In this document: positions 46,793 through 58,332 of the stretch, in pieces
Position numbering within the stretch: the first letter of the stretch is position 1
Layout: the number at the start of each line of letters is the position of its first letter
NCBI RefSeq assembly: GCF_026262505.1
Contig: NC_067203.1
Location: 21,557,411-21,621,410, forward strand
Length of the DNA: 64,000 bases
DNA from: Trichomonas vaginalis G3
Taxonomy: Eukaryota > Parabasalia > Trichomonadida > Trichomonadidae
Direction of reading: 5' to 3'
Translations under genes and position numbers: made by a program
The notes under the pieces: model-generated
What the model was told of the DNA's origin: nothing
Seen by the model: the letters and a program-made list of their open reading frames with translations, nothing else
Database searches by the model: none

Positions 46793-48256
46793 TCATATTT
46801 TTATCGATTTTTAAAGTTTTTGCGAAAAGTATTCAATTATTTTTGCTATTTGGTCGGGTAAATGTCAGATTTGCGACATTTTCTGATATGATATTCAGAT
46901 TCTACGTTGATAATAATGCTTATAGAACCCTCTTGCTATTGTGTCAAAATTGCGAAACCGATAGCAAAAATATCTCGCAATATCAAAATTGAGATATTGA
47001 GTGAATTATGCATTATAGAGATTAAAAATCTGATTTGTGAAAACATCTCATCAGTTTCTAGCTAATTCAAAAATCTTTACTATCTTATTCGATTAAAATG
47101 AAAAGGGAATAGTTTCATTATGCTTTAAATGACAGCCTTATAATATAATCATAGTTTTCGCTCAATATGCAGCATTTTTTTTTCGAAATCTATGGTCAAT
47201 ATCCTAAATACTGATTGCTTTGCATTCATATCTCTTACATTTTCTATACCCACATCACTATTCATTGCTATTCCTATCTTTTTCATTTTTGTTTGTTTCT
47301 CATAATTTCTCAAAAAACACGATAACTTGATATTTGTAAATATCATACTTTATAACGTAAATAAGAACTTGACCTATTAAGAAAAGCAGTAATGAAAAGA
47401 AAATCTGAAATTCATAAAAATTACAAGTTTCTGATGACAATTAGCTTAATTAAACCAGGTACAAGATTATATAATTGTATTTTCTATCCAATTATCCATA
47501 TAATATCTTATCCAGAAAAAATAACTTGATCAATACCAAATGATTTTTTAACTAGTAAATAAAGTATTTTCTTTACACACACATTGTATATCATAGTTTT
47601 TTTTTTGGTTTCGCAAAACATCCAAAAACAAATATGCTATAAAAGTGACAATTTTAGCAAAACGAAACCCTTACTTTTATTTATTATTTTAAATATTATT
47701 TAATTTTATTATTTGAATAGGCCAACTTATATTTGAGAAGCTCAATTTGAGACCACTTAAAACATTGAAATATCATAAATATTGAAATATTAAAAAGTGT
47801 ATTTCAAAATATTGAAATTATAAAAATTTATAATACTGAAATTGAGACAAATTAATAAATTCAATGCGTTTTTTTTGAAATAACTCTCAAATATTATTTT
47901 TTTGTTTATTTAATGATGAATAAATATGATTGCTTTAGTCAATCATAAAAACTAATTTAAGTTTAAAATAATGAAAGGATAATTTGATCGTTTTTTAAAA
48001 TACAATTATTTTTGATGATTTGCAAGAATCTTTGAAAAGAATATAATATAGGTTCTATTTTTGTAAAATTTATCCAAATCATGTATTACATAAATTACGA
48101 TTAAAACGATGAAAGAACCAAAAAGTGTGTTTTGTGTTTTGTTGTTGCGTGTTGGATGCGGGATCCTGTTATTTCCGAAATCGACAAAAAATTTGGAAAT
48201 TTAATTTCCGAAATCGAAATTATATTAATGTTTTTAATATTCTTATATCAAAAGGA
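46793..48256. other. host-like flank, first copy
   Basis: No convincing gene: a 65-codon minus frame (47149-47346) and a 67-codon plus frame have no family features. It includes the right half of the 17-bp TIR element (to 47673), followed by AT-rich DNA. The whole stretch recurs at 55759-57218 with scattered indels. Confidence 0.6.
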
Positions 48257-48907
48257 TTAAAGTTCATTAAGAGAAAAACAATTCTTCTTCTTCAATCTAT
48301 TGGCGCATTTATTTCTACACGCCAATAAGAAAGGGAAAATTATAAGACCCCATGGTGTCTTCAAAACGCTAATTTTTGATATTTTTAACAACCCTAAACG
48401 TTTGTCTACTCCCCAAAATAAAAACTCCGTATTTCTTGGAGGGTTAATTTCAATCTTTTGAAATGAAACGGTTGAGTTCATCTTGTCATATTCTAGTTTC
48501 AGATAGTATGTTCCATTTAGTAAAGAGTCGTATTTTTCTTGAAATTCCCAATAGTATTTGTTTATTTGAGTTTGAAAGTCATTTAGAGTTTTCTCAAGAC
48601 TTTCGTCTGAACGAACTGTAAAGATTCTCATTTCGTCAAATTTGTCTATAAGACCATCAGAACCTTTATACTGCCCATGAAAATATACTGCGAACATAAA
48701 TGCGTTAGTTCTATTTGAAAACAAAACTCTTCTAAATCCTATTGCCTTTGCATCTGAAGGACTTTGAAGCCAACGAATTGGATAGTCAAACCTGTATGCT
48801 CGGGATGAAATTTCTTCATCTGAAATATTCCTACCAGCATTTGTAAAGATATAGTCTAACGGTTTTGTATCTACTACTTTTGTTCTTTGTTTTTCAACCT
48901 GAAGCAT
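48257..48907 (-). pseudogene. 282-family paralog truncated by host DNA
   Basis: ATG 48907 (MLQVEKQRTKVVDTKPLDYI) with YRFDYPIRWLQSPSDAKAIG and a beta-rich middle as in the 26596 protein, but only about 35-40% similar overall. Similarity ends around SFQKIEINPP; the last 50-60 codons read into flanking DNA. The conserved C-terminal domain is lost. This marks the truncated inner end of arm C. The full-length form is not in the window. Confidence 0.7.
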
Positions 48908-48962
48908 TTAATATATGTAAAAATATATTGTTTTAAAAACGTTTTTACTTCATATTTCTCAT

Positions 48963-49682
48963 CTAACAAACATGTTGTCTGACTGCTTGAGGGTTAGGTT
49001 TGTACCATTCGAACTTGACGCTTGCAATCCCTTCAATTCCATTCAAAATGTCTGAGTCTGAGTCAAACATTTGTTCTCTCTTTGTAGTCTTGAAAGCGTC
49101 AAGAAGTTGTGCGGCTGTTGTGACATTGCCATGTGCATAGTAAATGCGACTATCCAAATCTGTTATAGTCAATCTGAGATTGTGTCCTTTCTTATTTCCG
49201 TCTTGTATGGCAGCAAGTACACCCATGAAGCCTTCTTTGTTCTTTCCTTCGTCAAAGTTTACTGTAAAGGTTCTACCAGATGTAATTTGGCTTCTAACCT
49301 CACGGTACTTCTCATATGCATATCTTGTTCTTTCCATGGGAGCATGACCATCCTCTGCACTACCTTTTTTCCTTCTCAAAGGATGCAATTGTTTGTCATG
49401 TTTCCAGTAGAATCTGGCAAAGCCGTCGTGTCTTTCAACTTGAGGTTCACTAATATCGAAAGGTATGTCCATAAGACGTTCTTCTTCTAACCTCTCTAGT
49501 CTGTTTGGATAATTTGCACGTGCTGTTTCCAAATCCATTTCGTAGCGAAGACCAGACAATTTGTCATAGACTTTTATGGGTCTTCCCTTCCTATATTTAA
49601 AATTCTTCGAAACTCTCCAACCATATCTTTGCAACTCTGCTTTTATTCTAGCAGATTTTCTATCCATTCTATATGGGGGCAT
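48963..49682 (-). CDS. 239-aa protein replacing the HNH gene, unknown function
   Basis: Occupies the HNH position of the arm. The N-terminal 65 residues (KAELQRYGWRVSKNFKYRKG, RPIKVYDKLSGLRYEMDLET) resemble small basic DNA-binding modules of homing and phage nucleases. The middle is charged (EKYREVRSQITSGRTFTVNF), followed by LTITDLDSRIYYAHGNVTTA. No catalytic motif is recognised. Just after its stop the DNA reads CATATTTCTCATCTAACAAA, a relic of the HNH gene start, so the HNH gene was swapped out by recombination. Confidence 0.6.
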   Translation of the reverse strand: MPPYRMDRKSARIKAELQRYGWRVSKNFKYRKGRPIKVYDKLSGLRYEMDLETARANYPNRLERLEEERLMDIPFDISEPQVERHDGFARFYWKHDKQLHPLRRKKGSAEDGHAPMERTRYAYEKYREVRSQITSGRTFTVNFDEGKNKEGFMGVLAAIQDGNKKGHNLRLTITDLDSRIYYAHGNVTTAAQLLDAFKTTKREQMFDSDSDILNGIEGIASVKFEWYKPNPQAVRQHVC

Positions 49683-49712
49683 TTCAAATAAAATAAAAAA
49701 ATATTTTTTTCT

Positions 49713-50297
49713 TTACTTTACATAACCGCCCGCTACCATAAGTCTTTGACGCCAACCCATACCAGCTAATGAAGGTTGACTTGGTTTAGTTTCCAAACTA
49801 AACTTTGGTTTTGGTTTATCTTCAGTTTTTGGTTTCTCTTCTTCTATCGGTTTTTCGTCACTTTTCGGTTCCTTTGACTTTACTTCACTTGCAGGAACAG
49901 TTGTGTCGTCAACATCTTCATAAATATCATATGCCATTTGTTTTTGTTTTCCTTTCAACTTTTTGTGTTTGTTGTAAAGTTTAGAATATTTTGACTCTAA
50001 GTCAATGAGATGTTCTATAATGAACTGTTGGTCAGTGAAGTAAACTTTTCCATCTGTTGTCTCATAAGCTTTTTCAGACTTCAATATTTTATTTGTGAGA
50101 GTCTGTTTCTTTTTTGAGATACTTGCCGTTCCATTTTTATGAAAAGTGACTTTGTAGTTAGGGTTTGTATTTCCAGACCTGGCACTTTCTATTATTGAAT
50201 TTTTCTCTTCATCTGTAAGTTCTTTGACAGGTTTTGACAATGGTTCTGAACTTTTTGTTTGTGGTGTCAAATCTACCGTTTCAACTTCTTCGGTCAT
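49713..50297 (-). CDS. 194-aa conserved arm protein, arm C copy
   Basis: Homolog of 40074-40658 with several substitutions (SEKAYETTDGKVYF, TTVPASEVKSKEPK), C-terminus GWRQRLMVAGGYVK. Intact. Confidence 0.65.
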   Translation of the reverse strand: MTEEVETVDLTPQTKSSEPLSKPVKELTDEEKNSIIESARSGNTNPNYKVTFHKNGTASISKKKQTLTNKILKSEKAYETTDGKVYFTDQQFIIEHLIDLESKYSKLYNKHKKLKGKQKQMAYDIYEDVDDTTVPASEVKSKEPKSDEKPIEEEKPKTEDKPKPKFSLETKPSQPSLAGMGWRQRLMVAGGYVK

Positions 50298-50316
50298 TTC
50301 ATCTCAGTAAAAAATT

Positions 50317-50469
50317 TTAGTTTGGTTTGTTTTCAACTGGTTGTTGTTGTTTTTTAAGTCGGTCTAAAACTTCCTGAGGTATAGGAAGAACTTGACAAAC
50401 ACGTTGTGTAACTGCTGGAAGCCGACAAATCCATCTTGAACACATTTGTCTCAATGCTGTATTGTTCAT
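50317..50469 (-). CDS. 50-aa conserved small protein, arm C copy
   Basis: As 40678-40833 but one codon shorter (VTQRV for VTQPRV) and with MC for MG near the start. In-frame change. Confidence 0.6.
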   Translation of the reverse strand: MNNTALRQMCSRWICRLPAVTQRVCQVLPIPQEVLDRLKKQQQPVENKPN

Positions 50470-50488
50470 TTCATCTCAGTAAAAAATT

Positions 50489-50890
50489 TTACATTCCCCA
50501 AGTTTGAGGTGGTTGAGGTTGGTTATTGTTTACCCACTGTTGTGCATGGTTATATCCTCTGTTAAAGAATCTTTCACCTTGGTCCATATAGTGTCCTGCT
50601 TGGTTATAGTAGTCATTTGCTTTGTTATAATAGTTTCCTGCTTGTCTTCCTACATTGTCCATCCATCCTTGAACTTTTCCTCTTGTTTCAGGATTTGGAA
50701 TAAGATTTGTTGCATCTCGTGCTACATCCCAACCTTTCTGTACAGTTTGTATAATAGGTTGTGCTTTCTCTTTAAGTATACCTAATGTACTCAAAATCTT
50801 CCTTCCAACTCCAAATACACCTCTGGCTATTGTTCCCACTGCGGGTAAAAATCTAGATGCAACTCCTGCTAACGCGCCAAATAAACCCAT
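50489..50890 (-). CDS. 133-aa amphipathic protein, arm C copy
   Basis: As 40853-41254 with a few substitutions (GWDVARDATNLIPNPE, NVGRQAGNYY). Intact. Confidence 0.65.
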   Translation of the reverse strand: MGLFGALAGVASRFLPAVGTIARGVFGVGRKILSTLGILKEKAQPIIQTVQKGWDVARDATNLIPNPETRGKVQGWMDNVGRQAGNYYNKANDYYNQAGHYMDQGERFFNRGYNHAQQWVNNNQPQPPQTWGM

Positions 50891-50907
50891 TTCTTATAGG
50901 ATAAAAA

Positions 50908-51942
50908 ATGACGAATCCAAACAAGGACCCCTATGTTTCTAAAGCGACAAAGAAAGCACTCATGGTAAAAATCTTTAGTTCAACACCAAATGCTTGGTTT
51001 ATGGATATCTTGGAAAACATTCCGAGGTATAGAGAAGATGGACCACCATACTGGCTAATATTTGTCGGTCAAAACACAAGATACTGTGAAGCCATACCAT
51101 TATGGTCCAAAAATATTTTAGATGTGAAAACTGCTTTGACAATATTCGTTGACAAATACCATCCAACAAAACTGACATCTGACTGTGAAAGTTCTTTCAA
51201 ATCAGACGATATTAAAAACTATCTGCGTTCAAAAAATGTAAACCAATATTTCATTGTCGACCAAAACCATTCTGCTCTTGGTGTCATTGACGGTTGTATA
51301 AAAATGTTAAGAGACTTAAACCAACCACAAGGTGGTGAAGCAAATGAAATGTCATATGACGACAAATATAGACACTTCTCCATGGCAAAGATGAGACAAG
51401 TTTTAAATATTTACAATAGCCGTAAACAAAAAGGTTTGGGAAACCACTCCCCCGAAGAAATGAAAAACAACCCTGACTTAGAGAAAGACTATATATTTAA
51501 CAATTTAGTCAAAAGAGACAAACAAGAAAGAATGCCGGGCTTCAAACTTCAGAAAGGTGACAAAGTAAAAATAGAAATACCTAAACGCGACCCATATGAA
51601 AATACTATTGACTATGACAACAACACGAACCCGACAGGTACTCACCTTCGTGTTCGTAAAAATAGAAGAAAGTATACAAGAGAATATTATGAAGTTTTAG
51701 GCAAACATGGCAAAATGTACAGACTGCAAGCAGAAGATAAAACTACTATTGTCAGACCTCGTTTCAAACTTGTCAAAGTTCAAGGTGGTATACTTTCAAA
51801 GACAGTTCCTAACAAATATAAGACAACTCCTGACGAATATGCTAAAGAAGTGGAACATGACGACTACCAAACAAAGTTGCGAAGAAATCGTGTGTATGTC
51901 CAACGTCACTTTTCCTGTTTAAGGTTTCTTGTAAGTTTGTAA
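50908..51942 (+). CDS. integrase, arm C copy with aberrant C-terminal extension
   Basis: Catalytic core and SH3-like domain as in 41272-42231 (D-D-35-D conserved, LGVIDGC). The normal stop is lost: a deletion joins codon EVEHDDY to the antisense of the fibre gene, adding about 26 foreign residues. Probably still active, as the extension follows the last domain. Confidence 0.8.
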   Translation: MTNPNKDPYVSKATKKALMVKIFSSTPNAWFMDILENIPRYREDGPPYWLIFVGQNTRYCEAIPLWSKNILDVKTALTIFVDKYHPTKLTSDCESSFKSDDIKNYLRSKNVNQYFIVDQNHSALGVIDGCIKMLRDLNQPQGGEANEMSYDDKYRHFSMAKMRQVLNIYNSRKQKGLGNHSPEEMKNNPDLEKDYIFNNLVKRDKQERMPGFKLQKGDKVKIEIPKRDPYENTIDYDNNTNPTGTHLRVRKNRRKYTREYYEVLGKHGKMYRLQAEDKTTIVRPRFKLVKVQGGILSKTVPNKYKTTPDEYAKEVEHDDYQTKLRRNRVYVQRHFSCLRFLVSL

Positions 51943-52440
51943 TATTTGCAATGGTATGTGTATGAGTCTTTTTAGAATATTCTTTGTCAGCTCTTGTCAC
52001 TTCACTTGACATTTTATTGTCAACATATGTTTTATCCGCTTTGTCATCTAACATTGCTGGTAGTTCATCTACGTCATAGATGTTATGTGTATGGTGTTTT
52101 TGTGGGTATGTTCTATCTGTCCATGCGAGAATATAGTCTCTTGTTGCATCTACATACTCTTTGTCAGCTTTGTTGTCAATATCTGCTTTCAAAAGAAGTT
52201 CATCTATAGGTTTCTCGTTTAAAGTTCTTTTTGTTGGATTTATACAAACAGTATGGTTCTTACTGTCTTGAAACAGAAACTCATCTGTCATTGGGTTTAT
52301 CGTCAGTTTTAAGTTTCCTTCTTCAATGACTCAGATATCTTAGAATAGTTTGAAAAGTTTGTTGTGTTCTTATTTAGAGCTTGCAAAATGAGTTGTCGGT
52401 TGTGTTGTATTTCTCTCATAGACGCTGTTTCTTTCGACAT
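51880..52440 (-). pseudogene. fibre N-terminal half, arm C copy, deleted and frameshifted
   Basis: Retains the N-terminus and KADKxYVD repeats (51880-52440), but everything after HTHDFFAT, including the gp10-like domain, has been deleted up to the integrase stop. A 1-base loss near 52322 also breaks the first 55 codons. Confidence 0.85.
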
Positions 52441-52457
52441 TTTTTTCTAGATAAAAT

Positions 52458-53306
52458 ATGCTTCCAATAGAAAAAGAAAATTCAAGAGTTGCTACAACTA
52501 AACCATTAGATGAACTTTTTACTAATGTCGGTCAAAAGTTTGAGACAGAGACCGTAAAGCATGAAGGCTATCGTTTTGACTACCCATTAAGATGGCTAAG
52601 AGACCCATCTGTCACAAAGCTATTGGCTTTCGTAGAATGAAGTTTGTGTCTGTAGAAGATAAAAGTTTTCCATTTATTGTAAGGTTTCATATAGATTATA
52701 TATCTGAAGGGAAACGAAAAAATGTGGGAAGAAATTGAGCTAATACAAGTTGACCTTTCATCTTCTCTACAGACTGCGTTAAAAAATATAGAAAGATAAA
52801 ATAAATTCATGTTATGCAAAATATGCTGATGAATATGCAAATACCGAGAGCACACTTTATGTGAGAATTGTATATGACAAACAAAATTCACAAGTGTCAT
52901 TTCAAATCTACGGAGACAATCCAAAGAAAGACGAACAAATATATACAGAATTCACTGCAATGTCATGGTATTTATTGCAAAGAATGTTAAATCAGAAAGT
53001 CGAACTTCCTTTAGCAAATATTACAGTCGATATGCAAGAGATGAACCATATTTATTTAAAGATGTTTTCGGCTCAGATGCTATTATAGTTCATGCTTCAT
53101 TTTCTGGTGCACAAAACTCTTTTTTATGCTTGGCAAATGACTTTTACGAAAAACCTACAAAGCTATATGAACCACCAAGTTGAAGTATTTCAGACTTTCA
53201 AGTATGGTTTACAACAGATGGAAGAAAGAGAATAGTTCCATTATACCATGCGTTTTACTTAGAACTTAGTTTCATATACAACTACTATCGAACGGTAAAA
53301 ATATAA
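52458..53306 (+). pseudogene. 282-aa arm protein, arm C copy, multiple indels
   Basis: Same gene as 43483-44331 with 1-base indels near 52618, 52725, 52795, 52975 and 53025 and a nonsense change near 53182. Most lie in homopolymers. Confidence 0.85.
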
Positions 53307-53310
53307 TTTT

Positions 53311-53550
53311 TTAATACGGTTGAGGTGTTGGATTTGGTTGCCAACTAGACTGTGGTGCAGGTTCAGGCTGTTGTATAACAGGAGCTTGTTCTTCTGGTTC
53401 AGGGTCTTTAGGTATAATACAACAAACTGACCTACTCTTTTACCAATATTTTTGACTCCGTTCAAATTCCTCTTCCGACAGATTTATTCCATTCCATATA
53501 CCTCTTCCAACATTTCGAAAGAAGTTTCCTATTCTTCCAAAGAAACCCAT
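53311..53550 (-). pseudogene. 80-aa amphipathic peptide, arm C copy, frameshifted
   Basis: Three 1-base losses near 53420, 53464 and 53485 relative to 44335-44577. Confidence 0.8.
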
Positions 53551-53568
53551 TTTACTATATGTAAAAAT

Positions 53569-53931
53569 CTAATGTCCGCCTAGTCTCTTACGTTTCCTGT
53601 TGAGTTCCATAGCATTCTTTAACTGGAGCTCATACATTCTGTTTCTCCTCTGGTAGAAAACATATTCTGGGTCAACTCCTGTGTTCGCGTCATCTGCATA
53701 GAGTTGTTTATATCCCACTTCGGGGTTTGTATAAAACTCTTTCCATCTCATATTTGCATACCATGGTGGTAAGCCTAACGCAGCGTCATTTGACATGGCA
53801 GTTTGCATTTGTACATCTGTTGGCACTTGACCATAGTTTGCCATTGCAGTTTGTATTCTAACTTCATTTGGAATATTCTCTGGGTTTGGTTGTCCAGGTT
53901 GCTGTGCATTTGCTAAGTTCTGTGCGTCCAT
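53569..53931 (-). CDS. 120-aa conserved arm protein, arm C copy
   Basis: Intact and identical in protein to 44596-44958, although neighbours on both sides carry indels. Confidence 0.7.
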   Translation of the reverse strand: MDAQNLANAQQPGQPNPENIPNEVRIQTAMANYGQVPTDVQMQTAMSNDAALGLPPWYANMRWKEFYTNPEVGYKQLYADDANTGVDPEYVFYQRRNRMYELQLKNAMELNRKRKRLGGH

Positions 53932-53954
53932 TTAATATTAGATAAAAATATCTC

Positions 53955-54086
53955 TTACGAGTACATATACTGAACATTTGCAGGCATTGGTTCATCTTCA
54001 TATTCTCTGTACTTTTCTGCCACGTCAAATAAATAAATGACACAATGGAAAAAACCTAAAACAAGTAGTCCTATTTCAAACCACAT
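53955..54086 (-). CDS. 43-aa one-TM microprotein, arm C copy
   Basis: Intact copy of 25813-25944, overlapping the methyltransferase end. Confidence 0.65.
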   Translation of the reverse strand: MWFEIGLLVLGFFHCVIYLFDVAEKYREYEDEPMPANVQYMYS

Positions 54087-54886
54087 TTACTTACTAGTAA
54101 AATTTCTTTGTTATGACACTTTCTCCAGTTTATAGGACCTCTCTCATATTCTATCTTATCGTATCTAAACTCATAGTCATGTATGTCCTCTAACCATCTC
54201 ATGACACTTTCCAAACCACTTTTATCGGATGTAAAGTAAAAGCATGGATGGTTATGTAAAACGTCTAAAGTTTCTAAAGAGTCTCTCAAAGTCCAGTCTA
54301 CTTGGTATTGAAAATCCCATGTGTTATAGAACGGCGGGTCTACTATAAAGAAAACATTTTCCTTGTCTTTATATTTTTCATACAACTCTGTCCAATGACA
54401 TCTCACAAACTCTATACCCTCAATATATTTTTCTATGTTCTCTTTGAAAACATTTGTATAGTTAAGATATAAAACTTTTGACATAAGTGTTTCAATGTCA
54501 TGAACTCTTATAGACCACTATATAATAGTCTAGCAGATATACTATCCCAGTCTATATATTCTGCTTTTTTCAAAACCTCTCTGAAGTATTTTTTTTATCT
54601 AATGGTATACGTTCCATCTTACCTATAGGTATCTTTTCTTTTAACGCTTTCAATATATTGTTTGTGTCTGGAATATGTTTGAGACGGTCCATATAGTTGT
54701 CGAAGTCATTGCATATAATCTTTGAGTCAGGAAATACAGTATGGCACAGATGGGATATATAGAAACTTCCACCGAACAAATCTACAAATGTTAGACCATT
54801 CGGTAGTTTCTTAAGTTCTCTCAATATAATATCTTTACATTTACTCTTATTTCCAAAGAACGGTAACGGTGGTTTGTAAAATTCAT
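54071..54886 (-). pseudogene. adenine methyltransferase, arm C copy, frameshifted
   Basis: 1-base losses near 54514 and 54585-54590 and at the start (54875) relative to 45096-45914. Motif IV is still encoded. Confidence 0.85.
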
Positions 54887-55723
54887 TTTATATACAATAA
54901 AAATGTTTTTTTCCTGAAAAGTGACAGATGTTTTATTGTGACTTCTTCGTAAAGACTTTGTTGTGACTTCTTCGTAATGAGTGTAAATGACCCAAAAATA
55001 TATTTTAGGTAGAAGGTTAGATATAACCTCTTTTCTAACCTCTTTTCTACCCTCTTGAATTTTCATGAATTTCTTCGTAAAGACTTTGTTAAGACTTCTT
55101 CATCTAATTTCTCATGAACTTTCTTGTCTATTTTGTTGAGATTTCATCGTAAAGACTTTGTTGAGATTTCTTCGTAAATGACCCTAGTAGTATATTTTTG
55201 GTGTAAATTTCATGAAAATTCAAGAGGGTAGAAAAGAGGTTAGAAAAGAGGTTATATCTAACCTTCTACCCTAAACATTATTTTTTGTCTGATTTTACGA
55301 TGAAATCTTGACAAAACATTTACGAAGAAGTCTTGACAAAACATTTACGAAGAAGTCTTGACAAAACATTTACGAAGAAATCTTGACAAAGTCTTTACGA
55401 TGAAATCTTGACAAATTCAAGAGGGTAGAAAAGAGGTATAAAAGAGGTTATATCTAACCTTCTACCCTAAACATTATTTTTGTCTGATTTTACGATGAAG
55501 TTTTGACAAAAGTCTTTACGATGAAGTTTTGACAAAGTCTTTACGTGAAATCTTGACAAAGTCTTTACGATGAAATTGACAAAGTCTTTACGATGAAATC
55601 TTGACAAAACATGAAAAACATATATAATTTGTGAAAAGCTCCTGGAAGACCCGTATATAAGAACTTCATTTCTCCTAAACATCTTCAGGGCTAGAAGGCA
55701 CGAAGTGCCTGGAAGCCCCACTA

Positions 55724-55752
<29 letters not shown>
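54887..55752 (-). repeat. subterminal repeats and TIR of arm C
   Basis: Same order of GGGTAGAA hairpins and 25-bp units as 45915-46690, with small indels, then a TIR identical to A's right TIR (hairpin AGGCAC/GTGCCT, GGAAGCCCCACTACC ending 55725, T-tract). Confidence 0.9.
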
Positions 55753-55756
<4 letters not shown>

Positions 55757-55758
55757 TT

Positions 55759-57218
55759 TCATATTTTTATCGATTTTTAAAGTTTTTGCGAAAAGTATTC
55801 AATTATTTTTGCTATTTGGTCGGGTAAATGTCAGATTTGCGACATTTTCTGATATGATATTCAGATTCTACGTTGATAATATGCTTATAGAACCCTCTTG
55901 CTATTGTGTCAAAATTGCGAAACCGATAGCAAAAATATCTCGCAATATCAAAATTGAGATATTGAGTGAATTATGCATTATAGAGATTAAAAATCTGATT
56001 TGTGAAAACATCTCATCAGTTTCTAGCTAATTCAAAAATCTTTACTATCTTATTCGATTAAAATGAAAAGGGAATAGTTTCATTATGCTTTAAATGACAG
56101 CCTTATAATATAATCATAGTTTTCGCTCAATATGCAGCATTTTTTTTTTCGAAATCTATGGTCAATATCCTAAATACTGATTGCTTTGCATTCATATCTC
56201 TTACATTTTCTATACCCACATCACTATTCATTGCTTATCCTATCTTTTTCATTTTTGTTTGTTTCTCATAATTTCTCAAAAAACACGATAACTTGATATT
56301 TGTAAATATCATACTTTATAACGTAAATAAGAACTTGACCTATTAAGAAAAGCAGTAATGAAAAGAAAATCTGAAATTCATAAAAAATACAAGTTTCTGA
56401 TGACAATTAGCTTAATTTAACCAGGTACAAGATTATATAATTGTATTTTCTATCCAATTATCCATATAATATCTTATCCAGAAAAAATAACTTGATCAAT
56501 ACCAAATGATTTTTTAACTAGTAAATAAAGTATTTTCTTTACACACACATTGTATATCATAGTTTTTTTTTTGGTTTCGCAAAACATCCAAAAACAAATA
56601 TGCTATAAAAGTGACAATTTTAGCAAAACGAAACCCTTACTTTTATTTATATTTTTAAATATTATTTAATTTTATTATTTGAATAGGCCAACTTATATTT
56701 GAAAGCTCAATTTGAGACCACTTAAAACATTGAAATATCATAAATATTGAAATATTAAAAAGTGTATTTCAAAATATTGAAATTATAAAAATTTATAATA
56801 CTGAAATTGAGACAAATTAATAAAATCAATGCGTTTTTTTTGAAAAACTCTCAAATATTATTTTTTTGTTTATTTAATGATGAATAAATATGATTGCTTT
56901 AGTCAATCATAAAAACTATTTAAGTTTAAAATAATGAAAGGATAATTTGATCGTTTTTTAAAATACAATTATTTTTGATGATTTGCAAGAATCTTTGAAA
57001 AGAATATAATATAGGTTCTATTTTTGTAAAATTTATCCAAATCATGTATTACATAAATTACGATTAAAACGATGAAAGAACCAAAAAGTGTGTTTTGTGT
57101 TTTGTTGTTGCGTGTTGGATGCGGGATCCTGTTATTTCCGAAATCGACAAAAAATTTGGAAATTTAATTTCCGAAATCGAAATTATATTAATGTTTTTAA
57201 TATTTTATATCAAAAGGA
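55759..57218. other. host-like flank, second copy
   Basis: Matches 46793-48256 throughout, including the 17-bp TIR end (about 56622-56638), with a dozen or so 1-2 base differences. No gene. Confidence 0.8.
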
Positions 57219-57867
57219 TTAAAGTTCATTAGAGAAAAAACAATTCTTCTTCTTCAATCTATTGGCGCATTTATTTCTACACGCCAATAAGAAAGGGAAA
57301 ATTATAAGACCCCATGGTGTCTTCAAAACGCTAATTTTTGATATTTTTAACAACCCTAAACGTTTGTCTACTCCCCAAAATAAAAACTCCGTATTTCTTG
57401 GAGGGTTAATTTCAATCTTTTGAAATGAAACGGTTGAGTTCATCTTGTCATATTCTAGTTTCAGATAGTATGTTCCATTTAGTAAAGAGTCGTATTTTTC
57501 TTGAAATTCCCAATAGTATTTGTTTATTTGAGTTTGAAAGTCATTTAGAGTTTTCTCAAGACTTTCGTCTGAACGAACTGTAAAGATTCTCATTTCGTCA
57601 AATTTGTCTATAAGACCATCAGAACCTTTATACTGCCCATGAAAATATACTGCGAACATAAATGCGTTAGTTCTATTTGAAAACAAAACTCTTCTAAATC
57701 CTATTGCCTTTGCATCGAAGGACTTTGAAGCCAACGAATTGGATAGTCAAACCTGTATGCTCGGGATGAAATTTCTTCATCTGAAATATTCCTACCAGCA
57801 TTTGTAAAGATATAGTCTAACGGTTTTGTATCTACTACTTTGTTCTTTGTTTTTCAACCTGAAGCAT
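57219..57867 (-). pseudogene. 282-family paralog truncated by host DNA, second copy
   Basis: Copy of 48257-48907 with a 1-base loss near 57716 and another near 57841, so only 57219-57734 stays open. Confidence 0.75.
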
Positions 57868-57922
57868 TTAATATATGTAAAAATATATTGTTTTAAAAAC
57901 GTTTTTACTTCATATTTCTCAT

Positions 57923-58332
57923 CTAACAAACATGTTGTCTGACTGCTTGAGGGTTAGGTTTGTACCATTCGAACTTGACGCTTGCAATCCCTTCAATTCC
58001 ATTCAAAATGTCTGAGTCTGAGTCAAACATTTGTTCTCTCTTTGTAGTCTGAAAGCGTCAAAAGTTGTGCGGCTGTTTGTGACATTGCCATGTGCATAGT
58101 AAATGCGACTACAAATCTGTTATAGTCAATCTGAGAGTTGTGTCCTTTCTTATTTCCGTCTTGTATGGCAGCAAGTACACCCATGAAGCCTTCTTTGTTT
58201 TTTCCTTCGTCAAAGTTTACTGTAAAGGTTCTACCAGATGTAATTTGGCTTCTAACCTCACGGTACTTCTCATATGCATATCTTGTTCTTTCCATGGGAG
58301 CATGACCATCCTCTGCACTACCTTTTTCCTTC
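57923..58332 (-). pseudogene. C-terminal part of the 239-aa protein, arm D
   Basis: Matches the last 130 codons of 48963-49682 with several indels (near 58050, 58075, 58111). A deletion at about 58333 joins KKEKGSAEDG to the end of the 51-aa gene and removes the N-terminal half and the whole 194-aa gene. Confidence 0.8.

Larger units (their letters stand above)
23980..47673. mobile_element. about 1 kb TIR transposon split by Maverick A
   Basis: TAAGGGTTTCGTTTTGC (23980-23996) and its exact reverse complement (47657-47673) are 17-bp perfect inverted ends. Each is directly bordered outside by CTTTTAT (23973-23979 and 47674-47680), a candidate 7-bp target duplication. Removing Maverick A leaves about 1.06 kb. 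No transposase is visible in the remaining halves, so it looks non-autonomous; the 7-bp repeat is not diagnostic of a superfamily. Confidence 0.65.
48340..55752 (-). mobile_element. Maverick arm C (one end only)
   Basis: A single Maverick arm, in the orientation of A's right arm, ending at a TIR (CTACC at 55725, T-tract to 55752). Inner end truncated at about 48340 inside a gene. The flank beyond the TIR is a copy of A's right flank including TATATT (55753-55758). This arm therefore belongs to a segmental duplication rather than to a fresh insertion. Confidence 0.75.

Noticed and set aside
46793-48256. Host genes in the duplicated flank (frames at 47149-47346 and 48125-48328)
   Set aside because: Short, low-complexity, and broken by single-base differences in the second copy.
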